DNA from: Leucobacter luti
GTDB taxonomy: Bacteria > Actinomycetota > Actinomycetes > Actinomycetales > Microbacteriaceae
DNA length: 64,000 nucleotides
Reading direction: 5' to 3'
Assembly: GCF_004217175.1 (NCBI RefSeq)
Contig: NZ_SHKI01000003.1
Coordinates: forward strand, 310,697 to 374,696
Of this stretch, positions 41,764 to 49,680 are shown piece by piece. How positions within the stretch are numbered: the stretch's first letter is position 1; every line of letters starts with the position of its first letter. Below the pieces are notes generated by a model, which did not search any database, was not told the origin of the DNA, and saw nothing but the letters and a program-made list of their open reading frames with translations. The translations under genes were made by a program, and so were the position numbers.

Positions 41764-42711
41764 GTGTTGATCACTGTGACCCCATCCCCCGCGATCGACT
41801 GGACGATCGGGGTCCCTGAGTTCAGCTTTGGCCTCGTGCACCGCGCCGCACACGAGCTGCGGGAGCCGAGCGGCAAGGGCGTCAACGTCTCGGCGGCGCT
41901 GCAGCGCGCCGGAATTCCGACTCACGCAATTCTCGCCGCGGCCGGTGACGGCACAGAGTTCATGGCGCGCGAACTGTCTGCGCTCGGCGTGCCGTACTCG
42001 TTCACGCCGGGGGGTCCCGTACGCACCAACGTCACCCTGCTCGTTGACGGGCAGCCCGACACCAAGGTGAACACGTCGAGCCAGGCGCTCGGCGCTGCGG
42101 AGCGAGCGGGGCTCGCCGACCGCGTGCGTGCGCTCGCCGCGCAGGGCGCCGACGCGCTGCTCACCGCTGGAAGCTTGCCCCCGGGGACGGACGCGACCCT
42201 GCACGCTGAGCTCGTCGCGCTCGGCCGCGAACTCGGGCTGTTCACCGCGGTCGACAGTTCTGGCCCCGCGCTCGTCGCGGCGCTCGCCGCGGCACCCGAT
42301 CTCGTGAAGCCGAACGCCCACGAGCTCGCGGAGATCGTGGGCCGCGAGCTCGGCACGCTGGGGGAAGTCCGCGACGCCGCACGCGCGCTGCGTGAGCGGC
42401 ACGGCGTCGGCTGTGTGCTCGTCAGTTTGGGAGCCGACGGCGCGCTGCTGGTCGACGGGGCAGGCGAGCTGTGGGCCGGTGCCCGGCCGGACCGGGTCGT
42501 CAACGCCGTCGGCGCCGGCGACGCGACGCTCGCCGGCTTCCTCGCGGCCCGTTCGGATCGACGAAACGCCGTGCGCACCGCGGTGCGCTGGGGGGCCTCC
42601 GCCGTCGCCCACCCGACCACGCTCTTCAACGTGCTCCCCGCGGCGGAACTGGATGAGTGGTGCACCGACACGATCGACTGGGATCGGCCGCTGACACCGG
42701 ACTCTGAGTAG
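41764..42711 (+). CDS. PfkB-family hexose-phosphate kinase (1-phosphofructokinase/tagatose-6-phosphate kinase type)
   Basis: A 315-residue ribokinase-fold kinase. ITVTPSPAIDWTIGV at the N-terminus, SGKGVNVSAALQRAG (first PfkB signature), LLTAGSLPPGTDATLHAEL, KPNAHELAEIVG and VNAVGAGDATLAGFLA (second signature with the catalytic Asp) fit FruK/LacC/PfkB-2. It makes a ketose bisphosphate that the divergently encoded class II aldolase could cleave. GTG start, probably leaderless. Whether the substrate is fructose-1-, fructose-6- or tagatose-6-phosphate cannot be read. Confidence 0.88.
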   Translation: MLITVTPSPAIDWTIGVPEFSFGLVHRAAHELREPSGKGVNVSAALQRAGIPTHAILAAAGDGTEFMARELSALGVPYSFTPGGPVRTNVTLLVDGQPDTKVNTSSQALGAAERAGLADRVRALAAQGADALLTAGSLPPGTDATLHAELVALGRELGLFTAVDSSGPALVAALAAAPDLVKPNAHELAEIVGRELGTLGEVRDAARALRERHGVGCVLVSLGADGALLVDGAGELWAGARPDRVVNAVGAGDATLAGFLAARSDRRNAVRTAVRWGASAVAHPTTLFNVLPAAELDEWCTDTIDWDRPLTPDSE

Positions 42712-42745
42712 TCGGGTCGCCAGGGACTCACCGGCGCACGTCTTC

Positions 42746-44110
42746 CTAGAACTCCGAGTTCGCAACACGGTCCCACATTCCCGCCGCGACCCCGGCGAAG
42801 AGCGCGGCACCGCGGGCACCGGCCTCCTCGATTTCGGGGAGTTCAACACGGCCGAGCTGCCGCCGCTTCGCGTCAACGAGCGCCGCGCTCGCCGTCCAGC
42901 CGCCGACCGCGAGCATGCGCTTGCTCGGCCCGGCGGCGGTGGCCATCAAGTCCGCGAGCTCCCGCGCCTCACCCGTGACGCGTTCGACCGAGCCACGCCA
43001 CAGCGCTGCAGCCGCCGCTCCGTCGTCAGCGGTGTCCCGCGCCGCCGCTGCGCGCGCTCGGATGTCGGCAGCGCTCGTGTCCGAACCGACGCTCGGCAGC
43101 GTGGTGGCGCGAGGCGAGGCGTGCAACGCGCGGGCTCGCGCGTCAATCCCCGCCGTAAGGTCTTGCACCTCGAGCGCCGCGAGGAGCGTGCCGAGTGCAC
43201 GGCCCCCCTCGGACGCGCCAAGGAGGCACCATTGTCCCGGAAGCGCGTGCCAGCCGACGGTCACCCCGCCAGCGGTGAGCCGTGCGACCGTCTCGGAGCT
43301 GAGTCCCGGGTCCGCCGTGCGCACGAGGGCTTCGGCGGTGCCGCACGAGTCGAGGGTGTCCCCGGAGTGCCACGCCCCGGCGCCGACGGCTGCTGCCTGG
43401 TGGTCGTGCCCGGCGACGGCGATGCGCGCGCCGGTGAGCCGCGGGTGGATTCCGGCCTGCACTGCGCCGAGATCCGTGCCGGCGTCGGCGAGTTCCGGCA
43501 CCCACTCGGCCGCCACCCCGGCGTACTCGAGCGCCGCCGGCCAGGGCGCGCGTTCCGCCAGTGCGAGCCAGCCGGTGCGCGAGGCGAGCGAGGGTTCACT
43601 CGCCGCTCGCCCGCCGAGGGCGTGCGCGATCCAGTCGCCCATGTTCAGGCGTAACCTTGCGCGCGCCACGGCCTCGGGGTGGTGTCGGCCGAGCCACCGA
43701 CTCTTCGTGAGCGACCACTGCTGCGCAAGTGGGAGGCCGGTCATCGTTGAGAACTCGCCGCCGAATCGGTCGCTCAACTCCGCGAGTTCACGCGTGTCTC
43801 GGCGGTCGTACCACGCGATCACGGGGGCGAGCGATTCCCCGGCGGCGTCGAGCAGCACCCCGGCCTCGGCAAAGCTCGCGATGCCGATCCCGGCGATGCG
43901 CCCGGCAGGTGCGTGGTCGAGGGCCGAGCGGATCGCCGCGAACGTAGCGTCCCGGAGCCCCTCTGCGCTCGTCTCGGCGCCATCCGCCGTCACCGTCCAG
44001 GGTGTGGCGTGCCTTCCCACGGCAGCGGCACGACCGGCGTGCGTGAATACGACCGCCTTGACGCTCGTGGTGCCGAGGTCGACACCGAGCAGCAGTGGGG
44101 TGTCGGTCAC
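42746..44110 (-). CDS. FGGY-family carbohydrate kinase, substrate unknown
   Basis: A 454-residue kinase. LLLGVDLGTTSVKAVVF is the phosphate-1 loop; GIGIASFAEAGVLLDAAGESLAPVIAWYDRRD, MGDWIAHALGG, VAGHDHQAAAVGAG and KRMLAVGGWTASAALVDAKR are FGGY features. It is shorter than typical members (about 490). GTG start overlapping the ManA-like stop by 4 bp; last gene of the eight-gene operon starting at 51155. It is convergent with the PfkB gene. It may phosphorylate a ketose made by the neighbouring isomerase. Confidence 0.85.
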   Translation of the reverse strand: MTDTPLLLGVDLGTTSVKAVVFTHAGRAAAVGRHATPWTVTADGAETSAEGLRDATFAAIRSALDHAPAGRIAGIGIASFAEAGVLLDAAGESLAPVIAWYDRRDTRELAELSDRFGGEFSTMTGLPLAQQWSLTKSRWLGRHHPEAVARARLRLNMGDWIAHALGGRAASEPSLASRTGWLALAERAPWPAALEYAGVAAEWVPELADAGTDLGAVQAGIHPRLTGARIAVAGHDHQAAAVGAGAWHSGDTLDSCGTAEALVRTADPGLSSETVARLTAGGVTVGWHALPGQWCLLGASEGGRALGTLLAALEVQDLTAGIDARARALHASPRATTLPSVGSDTSAADIRARAAAARDTADDGAAAAALWRGSVERVTGEARELADLMATAAGPSKRMLAVGGWTASAALVDAKRRQLGRVELPEIEEAGARGAALFAGVAAGMWDRVANSEF

Positions 44111-45138
44111 GCCGCGTCCTCGGCGGGGCGGCAGACCACCAGGTCGAGCGCCGGGTCGATGCGCAGTTCGCCAGCGTCGTGCCTGGCGAGGAACACGCGG
44201 CCCGGCGCCGCGGCTACCGCGCCGCGCGCCGTCCGGATCTCGCCAGAGCCAGCACGCACCACGATGATCGCGAATCCGGCGCGGAGTATCGCGTCCGCCG
44301 AGCCCGGCCGCACGCGTTCGGCCGCGTAGAAGGGGTCGGCCGCGGCGGGAAAGAGCCGCTGCACTCGTCCGAGCGCGGTCCGGTTCTCGCGCAGCGCAGC
44401 GAGTTCTGCGTGCGGCACCGCGGCGCGCCGGATGGCGGAGAGCGCGCGGTCGCGCGGCATACCAAGCAGCGCGGAGTCGCGATCGAGACCGGGAAAGCCG
44501 GTGTACTCGAGAAGGATTGAGAGGTCGGTGGGTTGCTGCAACTCGACCAAGGTCAGCCCGGGGCCGATGCCGTGCGGCACGCCGGCCGGAACGTGAAAGG
44601 TGTCGCCCGGCGCGACCGGAATTCGGTGCATCGCCGAGACCATCGCGGCGACGTCCTGCTGCTCAAACCAGTCGGCGAGTTCGGCGGGGGCCACCTCCCG
44701 GCTGAAACCGAGCAGCACATATGGCTCGGACCCCTCGGCGACGTCGAGCACGAACCAGGACTCGGTCTTCCCCGTACAGCCGAGGCCGTGCTCGCGGGCA
44801 AACTCGTCGCTGGGGTGCGAATGCACGAAGAGCCGCTCGTCGGTGCTGAGGAGCTTGGTGAGGAGCCCGTTCTCACCGGCGCTGGCGCTGGGCGAGGCAG
44901 TGCCGAGGAACCCGATCGGGTCCGCCGCGATCGCCTCACGCAGCTGGCGCCCGTCGGGGAGGCGGGTGAGCCCGACGCCGCCACCGGCGTGCACCTCGGT
45001 GGTTGAGCCGAGGAAGTCCTCGGGCCTGAACGCGTCCGGCTGCGGTTCGCCACGGAATCGGGCGATACCGCTGCCGCCGCGGTACGGCCGGGCCTCCGGC
45101 TGATTCGCTTGGAGTTCGATGATGCCGGTGTCGGTCAC
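44107..45138 (-). CDS. type I phosphomannose isomerase-like protein
   Basis: A 343-residue cupin-type isomerase related to ManA. Zinc-site motifs are LFVHSHPSDEFA and GCTGKTESWFVLD, and the active-site block is PGDTFHVPAGVPHGIGPGLTLVELQQ. Family members isomerise mannose-6-phosphate, but some act on free L-ribose, L-lyxose or other aldoses. Here it sits between a sugar-binding protein gene and an FGGY kinase gene, so an unphosphorylated pathway sugar is plausible. A perfect 14-bp stem precedes it. Confidence 0.82.
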   Translation of the reverse strand: MTDTGIIELQANQPEARPYRGGSGIARFRGEPQPDAFRPEDFLGSTTEVHAGGGVGLTRLPDGRQLREAIAADPIGFLGTASPSASAGENGLLTKLLSTDERLFVHSHPSDEFAREHGLGCTGKTESWFVLDVAEGSEPYVLLGFSREVAPAELADWFEQQDVAAMVSAMHRIPVAPGDTFHVPAGVPHGIGPGLTLVELQQPTDLSILLEYTGFPGLDRDSALLGMPRDRALSAIRRAAVPHAELAALRENRTALGRVQRLFPAAADPFYAAERVRPGSADAILRAGFAIIVVRAGSGEIRTARGAVAAAPGRVFLARHDAGELRIDPALDLVVCRPAEDAA

Positions 45139-45184
45139 GGCGTCTCCTCGGTGCTCGGGGTGTGTGGGCTCGGAATCGAGCGTG

Positions 45185-45217
45185 ACCGGGCGGGCGCGGG
45201 CCGCGCGCCCGCCCGGT
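45185..45217. other. intercistronic stem after the FrcB-like gene
   Basis: ACCGGGCGGGCGCG at 45185-45198 pairs perfectly with CGCGCCCGCCCGGT at 45204-45217 (14 bp, loop GGCCG). On the minus strand it begins 10 nt after the binding-protein stop (45228) and ends 46 bp before the ManA-like start. There is no U-tract. Confidence 0.68.
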
Positions 45218-45227
45218 CGTGGGTCAG

Positions 45228-46238
45228 CTAGCTGCAGGACTCCTTGTAGATTGCATCCTGCATGCTCTCAAGGTTTTCCTGCGTGATAACGACCGTCTCG
45301 GTGCCGATCTGCGGGGTCACGTCGCCACCGGTGAGGTAGGCCACGGCCTGCTCGACGGCCTGCGTGCCGATATCGCTCGGCTTCTGCGCCACGAGCGCCT
45401 GCACGTCGCCGCGCTCAAGCTGCTCGATCTGGGTCGAGCCCGCGTCGAAACCGACGATCTTCACGTCACCCTGTGCGTTCGCGTTGCGCAGGCCCGTCGC
45501 GGCGCCCTGCGCTGCGAAGAGGTTCGTGGCGAAGATGCCGGTGAGGTCCGGGTTTGCCGCGATCGCTGCCTGCACAATCGACGCGGCCTTTGCGGGGTCG
45601 TTGTCGTTGATCTGCGCGCCGATGTACTCGATCCCGCTGTGCGTCGCGATCTGGTCCTCGAAGCCCTTCTGTCGTGCGTCGGAGGTCGAAGCTCCCGCCT
45701 TGAACGCGATGACGAGCACCTTGCCCTTGCCGTCAACAAGCTCAGCGAGCGCGTCTGCAGCCGCAGCGCCGCCCTGCTCGTTGTCGGTCGCGACCGAGGT
45801 GAACGCCAGTTCTGGGTCGTCGAGCGTGGTGTCGACGAGGCCAACCGGCACTCCCGCGTCGACCGCCTGCTTCAGCGGCGGCTCGAGCGCCTTGCCGTCG
45901 GTCGGCGCGATCAGGAGCGCCGCCGGCTTCGTGGCAACCATCGAGTTCACGATGGGCGTCTGCACGGCAGCTTCGAACTGCTCGGGGATCTGCGCGGACA
46001 CCTTCAGGCCATAGCCCTCAGCCGCGGTCTCGATCGCGCACTGCATCGAGATGTAGAACGGATCGTTGACCCCCGGGATGAAGCCGATGGTCTTACCGGC
46101 GAGGTCGGCTTCGGTCAGCTGTCCGGCCGACTCAGTGCTGCCAGACTCGGCGTTCTGGCTTCCCGTGGTGCACGCTGCGAGCGAGACGGCCAGGGCCGAC
46201 ACCGCGAGAAGCGCGGCGCTGCGCTTGATGATGTTCAT
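45228..46238 (-). CDS. sugar-binding lipoprotein (FrcB/RbsB type)
   Basis: A 336-residue family 2 sugar receptor with lipobox LAAC (acylated C23). The mature protein starts with a Ser/Glu-rich linker and then KTIGFIPGVNDPFYISMQCAIETAAEGYGLKVSAQIPEQFEAAVQTPIVNSMVATKPAALLIAPTD in the usual pattern, with ATNLFAAQGAATGLRNA and VGFDAGSTQIEQLERGDVQALVAQKP later. Start ATG 46238 with AGGAAAG upstream. Partner of the permease and single-domain ATPase upstream; ligand unknown. Confidence 0.88.
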   Translation of the reverse strand: MNIIKRSAALLAVSALAVSLAACTTGSQNAESGSTESAGQLTEADLAGKTIGFIPGVNDPFYISMQCAIETAAEGYGLKVSAQIPEQFEAAVQTPIVNSMVATKPAALLIAPTDGKALEPPLKQAVDAGVPVGLVDTTLDDPELAFTSVATDNEQGGAAAADALAELVDGKGKVLVIAFKAGASTSDARQKGFEDQIATHSGIEYIGAQINDNDPAKAASIVQAAIAANPDLTGIFATNLFAAQGAATGLRNANAQGDVKIVGFDAGSTQIEQLERGDVQALVAQKPSDIGTQAVEQAVAYLTGGDVTPQIGTETVVITQENLESMQDAIYKESCS

Positions 46239-46315
46239 GTCTTTCCTACTTTCGTGGGTGAGGGGTGGTGCAGTACAAGAGGTAAAGCTGTTGGAGCGAT
46301 TCGAGCGGCGCACGG

Positions 46316-47350
46316 CTATCTGCTGTTACCGCGTCGGCGCATCTGGTCGAGATACACGGCACTAAGGAGCACCGCGCCCACCGCGATCTGCTGCCAGTAC
46401 GGGCTCACATTGAGGATCACGAAGCCGTTCTGCAGGATCACCGGGATGAAGACACCGATCACGGTGCCGATCATGAGGCCACGTCCGCCGAAGAGGCTCG
46501 CGCCGCCAATAACGACGGCGGTGATCACCGACAGGTTGTCGGTGGAGTGACCGCCCAGCGTGGTCGTCGAGAACCGCGCGACCGAGAGGTAGCCAGCGAG
46601 GCCCGCGAGCAGACCCGCGAGCGCGTAGACCTTGATCAGGTGCCGATCGACGTTCACGCCGGTGCGGCGCAGCGCCTCCGCGTTCGATCCGACCGCGTAC
46701 GTGTAGCGGCCGAAGCGGGTCTGCGAGAGCACCACCCCGAAGATCACCGCGACGACGATCGCGATCACCGCGAGCACCGGGATCCCCAGGATTCGGCCCG
46801 CGCCGATCGCATCGACGAGCTCGAACGGCACGTTGCGCACGTCGACGCCGCCGGTGATGAGCAGCGAGGCGCCGAGCGACGCACCCATCGTCGCGAGCGT
46901 CACAATCAGCGCCGGGATCCGGGCCTTCGCGATGAGCACGCCGTTGAGCACGCCCCACGCGGTCCCAGCCGCGAGCGACACGAGGAGCCCGATCAGGAGC
47001 GTGAGCGGTGACCCGTCACCGATCGCCGACATGGTCATCGCCCCGGCGACACTCGCGAACACGAGGACACCGCCGACGGAGAGATCAATCCCCGCGGTGA
47101 TGATCACGTAGGTGGCGCCGGCGGCCATGACGAGCAGGATCGCCGCGTCCGTGAGCAGGTTGATGAAGTTGTTGGGGGTGAAGAACGCCCCGGGACGCAG
47201 GAGCCCAAACAGGACAATGAGTGCGACCATGGCGAGGAACAGCCGGAACGTGTCGCTGCTCAGCACCCGCTTGAGCAGCGACGGCCGCTGGTACAGCTCC
47301 GCCGAGCCGATGACCGCCGTGGACATGGTTTCTTCGTTGGGAGCGATCAT
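46316..47350 (-). CDS. sugar ABC importer permease (FrcC/RbsC type)
   Basis: A 344-residue BPD_transp_2 permease with eight to ten membrane helices: AAGATYVIITAGIDLSVGGVLVFASVAGAMT, ARIPALIVTLATMGASLGASLLITGG and YAVGSNAEALRRTGVNVDRHLIKVYALAGLLAGLAG. Start ATG 47350 preceded by GGAAGGGAAG, 3 bp after the ATPase stop. One permease gene implies a homodimeric channel, unlike RhaPQ. Confidence 0.9.
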   Translation of the reverse strand: MIAPNEETMSTAVIGSAELYQRPSLLKRVLSSDTFRLFLAMVALIVLFGLLRPGAFFTPNNFINLLTDAAILLVMAAGATYVIITAGIDLSVGGVLVFASVAGAMTMSAIGDGSPLTLLIGLLVSLAAGTAWGVLNGVLIAKARIPALIVTLATMGASLGASLLITGGVDVRNVPFELVDAIGAGRILGIPVLAVIAIVVAVIFGVVLSQTRFGRYTYAVGSNAEALRRTGVNVDRHLIKVYALAGLLAGLAGYLSVARFSTTTLGGHSTDNLSVITAVVIGGASLFGGRGLMIGTVIGVFIPVILQNGFVILNVSPYWQQIAVGAVLLSAVYLDQMRRRGNSR

Positions 47351-47352
47351 CG

Positions 47353-48129
47353 CTACTTCCCTTCCTTTTCGCCGCTGGTCATTGCGGCAACGAGGTCCTC
47401 GACCGTCGCCTCGGACGCGGTGAACGTCGCGACGCGCTGGCCGAGACGCAGCACCTCGACGCGATCGCTCACCTCGAGCACCTGGGGCATGTTGTGGCTG
47501 ATGAGCACCACCGCAATGCCGGCGTCGCTGACCCGCTTGATCAGCTCGAGCACCTGCTTGGTCTGGACCACGCCGAGCGCCGCGGTCGGCTCATCCATGA
47601 AGATGATCCGTTTCGCCCACATCGCGGCCCTGGCGACGGCGACTGACTGCTTCTGGCCGCCCGAGAGCTCAGCGACCGGGGCGGTGATGTCCTTCAGCTT
47701 CACGCCGAGATCCGACATCTCTCGTTCGGCGGTGTCGAGCATTGCGCGCTTGTTCAGAAAACCGAGGGCACCCAGAATCCCGCCGCGGCGCAGCTCGCGG
47801 CCGAGGTACAGGTTGGCGGCCGGATCGAGATCCTGCGCGAGCGCGAGGTCCTGGTACACGGTCTCGATCCCGTAGCGGCGAGCGTCCTGCGGGCTCTCGA
47901 ACGTGATCGGAGTCCCGTCGAAGGTGATCGTGCCCTCGTCTGGGCGCACAGCGCCGGAGAGCATTTTCACCAGCGTGCTCTTGCCAGCACCGTTATCTCC
48001 AATGAGGGAGACAATTTCGCCGGGGTAGACCGTGAAGTCAGCGCCGCGCACCGCGCGCACGTGACCGTAGGTCTTCACGATGCCACGAGCCTCCAGCAGG
48101 GGCTCGCGAGGTGCAGACGTCTGTGTCAT
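47353..48129 (-). CDS. sugar ABC importer ATPase, single-domain (FrcA type)
   Basis: A 258-residue ATPase: Walker A GDNGAGKST, Q-loop YGIETVYQDLALAQDLDPAANLYLGRE, signature LSGGQKQSVAVARAAMWAKR, Walker [14 protein letters not shown]. Having a single domain rather than the two of RhaT marks it as FrcA-like (fructose, mannose or ribose importer group). It begins 1 bp after the SDR stop, so the operon is tightly packed. Confidence 0.92.
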   Translation of the reverse strand: MTQTSAPREPLLEARGIVKTYGHVRAVRGADFTVYPGEIVSLIGDNGAGKSTLVKMLSGAVRPDEGTITFDGTPITFESPQDARRYGIETVYQDLALAQDLDPAANLYLGRELRRGGILGALGFLNKRAMLDTAEREMSDLGVKLKDITAPVAELSGGQKQSVAVARAAMWAKRIIFMDEPTAALGVVQTKQVLELIKRVSDAGIAVVLISHNMPQVLEVSDRVEVLRLGQRVATFTASEATVEDLVAAMTSGEKEGK

Positions 48130-48130
48130 T

Positions 48131-48856
48131 TCAAATCTCCTGCGAGGTCGGGAGGATCACAAGATCCCGGATGTTGACGTGGCGTGGGCGACTCAGCATG
48201 AACAGCACGGCCTCGGCGACGTCGCTCGAGTCGATCCCCGTCGCCGCGGCGATCTGTGCGGCGGTCTCGTCGGCCTCACCGATCCCCCAGAGCTCATTCA
48301 GCACCACCCCGGGCGCGATCGCGCCGATGCGCACACCGGTGCCGACGAGTTGGCGTCGCACTCCGTGAGTGAAAGACTGCATGGCATGCTTCGAGGCCGA
48401 GTAAACCGGCTCCCAGTGAATCGCCTGGTGTCCAGACACCGAGCTCGTGACAACGATGTCGCCGGTCCCGGCAGCGATCATCGCCGGCAGCGCCTCGCGG
48501 ATCACGGCCATTGCGCCGAAGACGTTGACGTCGAGGAGCGCGCGCACGGCGGCGAGGTCTGCCTCCGCGAAGTCCCCGGGGAGGTACAGCCCCGCGTTCG
48601 CGAGCACGATATCAATGCGACCGAAGTGCTCGACCGCGCGGCGCACAATCTCCGCCGCGCTCCCTGTCTCGGCGACGTCTGCCGGCACCGCGAGGTGCTC
48701 GCCGGGCAGCTCCGCGGCGACCTCGCGCAATCGCTCAGCGTTGCGCCCCACCAGCACGACGCTCGCGCCGGCCTCCGCCAACGCGCGCGCATAGGCGCGG
48801 CCAATTCCTGAGCTGGCTCCCGTGACGAGCGCCACCTTCGCTGCGACGTTTTCCAT
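48131..48856 (-). CDS. short-chain dehydrogenase of the FrcBCA-like sugar operon
   Basis: A 241-residue classical SDR. NAD(P) motif VALVTGASSGIGRAYA (TGxxxGxG), DVAETGS, LANAG, catalytic S in VTSSVSG and YSASK. AIAPGVVLNE shows the PG motif. Start ATG 48856 with AAGGGGGAC upstream. Second pathway gene after the aldolase in the operon; it could oxidise an imported polyol or sugar or reduce an aldehyde from the aldolase. The exact substrate is not predictable. Confidence 0.85.
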   Translation of the reverse strand: MENVAAKVALVTGASSGIGRAYARALAEAGASVVLVGRNAERLREVAAELPGEHLAVPADVAETGSAAEIVRRAVEHFGRIDIVLANAGLYLPGDFAEADLAAVRALLDVNVFGAMAVIREALPAMIAAGTGDIVVTSSVSGHQAIHWEPVYSASKHAMQSFTHGVRRQLVGTGVRIGAIAPGVVLNELWGIGEADETAAQIAAATGIDSSDVAEAVLFMLSRPRHVNIRDLVILPTSQEI

Positions 48857-48918
48857 CGCTTGTCCCCCTTCTGGTCCCCGACTCGCGCCGGAAGTCTGTG
48901 TTTCCATGTGCGTCGCCC

Positions 48919-49680
48919 CTACCCGGCGAGCAACGAGCGGCGCAGCAGCTCGTCCGGCCGGGTGTCGATGCGGTCAGCGTGCTCCTCGGTGAGGAACACC
49001 GGAGCCCCGATCGTGAGTGCGCCGGTGAGCACGCGCGCCGACTTCACGGCCATCTCAGTGATCGACACCGCCTCCTCCGCCGTCTCCGCGAGCGCGAACA
49101 TGCCGTGATTGCGCAGGTAGATCACCCGCGGCCGCTCACCGTGTTCGCGGAGGTGCGTGTCGAGCGCCGCCGCGACGGCGCGCGCGAGCGGCAGGCCGGG
49201 ATCGACGTACGGCACCAGCAGGGCGTGGCGCCCCATCACCACGATCTGGTCGGGGAACAGGGAGCCGGCAACCAACAGCTCCGCCTGATCCGAGCAGAGC
49301 AGTGTGTTCACTGGAACCGGGTGCGTGTGCACCACGGCATCCACGCCGTCCAGCCTCTGGCATACCGCGTGAAGCAGCGACTCGACTGACGGCCTCCCGC
49401 TCCCCCAGGTGGTGGCCCGCGCGAAGAGTTCGCGCACGTGCGCATCATCGGCGGGGCCCTCGTCGATCGCCGCCCAGAATGCGGGCAGGTCGACCTCGAC
49501 GAAGCTCTCGCTCGTCGCGCCGCTCATCGATGATCCCGTCGCCTTGACGAGCATGCGATCCGGCGCCGTGCGAATCGAGGTGTTTCCCTCGGCGAGAATC
49601 GCGAACGCCTGCTCGGGGTCCCCGGCGCGCCGGGTCAGTTCGACGATCTCGTCGATTCGTGCGGTGGCGGTCTCACTCAT
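48919..49680 (-). CDS. class II aldolase/adducin-family protein
   Basis: A 253-residue zinc aldolase of the FucA/RhaD/AraD group. ILAEGNTSIRTAPDRMLVKATGSSM is the phosphate/oxyanion region, and zinc ligands are H in VVHTHPVPVN (two His) and the His of YLRNHGMFALAE. These enzymes cleave ketose-1-phosphates to DHAP and an aldehyde, or epimerise pentulose-5-phosphates. Its coupling with a RhaB-like kinase (4-bp overlap) favours cleavage of a ketose-1-phosphate. Confidence 0.88.
   Translation of the reverse strand: MSETATARIDEIVELTRRAGDPEQAFAILAEGNTSIRTAPDRMLVKATGSSMSGATSESFVEVDLPAFWAAIDEGPADDAHVRELFARATTWGSGRPSVESLLHAVCQRLDGVDAVVHTHPVPVNTLLCSDQAELLVAGSLFPDQIVVMGRHALLVPYVDPGLPLARAVAAALDTHLREHGERPRVIYLRNHGMFALAETAEEAVSITEMAVKSARVLTGALTIGAPVFLTEEHADRIDTRPDELLRRSLLAG

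Noticed and set aside
45219..46550. 443-codon plus-strand frame over the sugar receptor gene
   Set aside because: Antisense shadow; the minus-strand receptor has a lipobox, ribosome site and family pattern.
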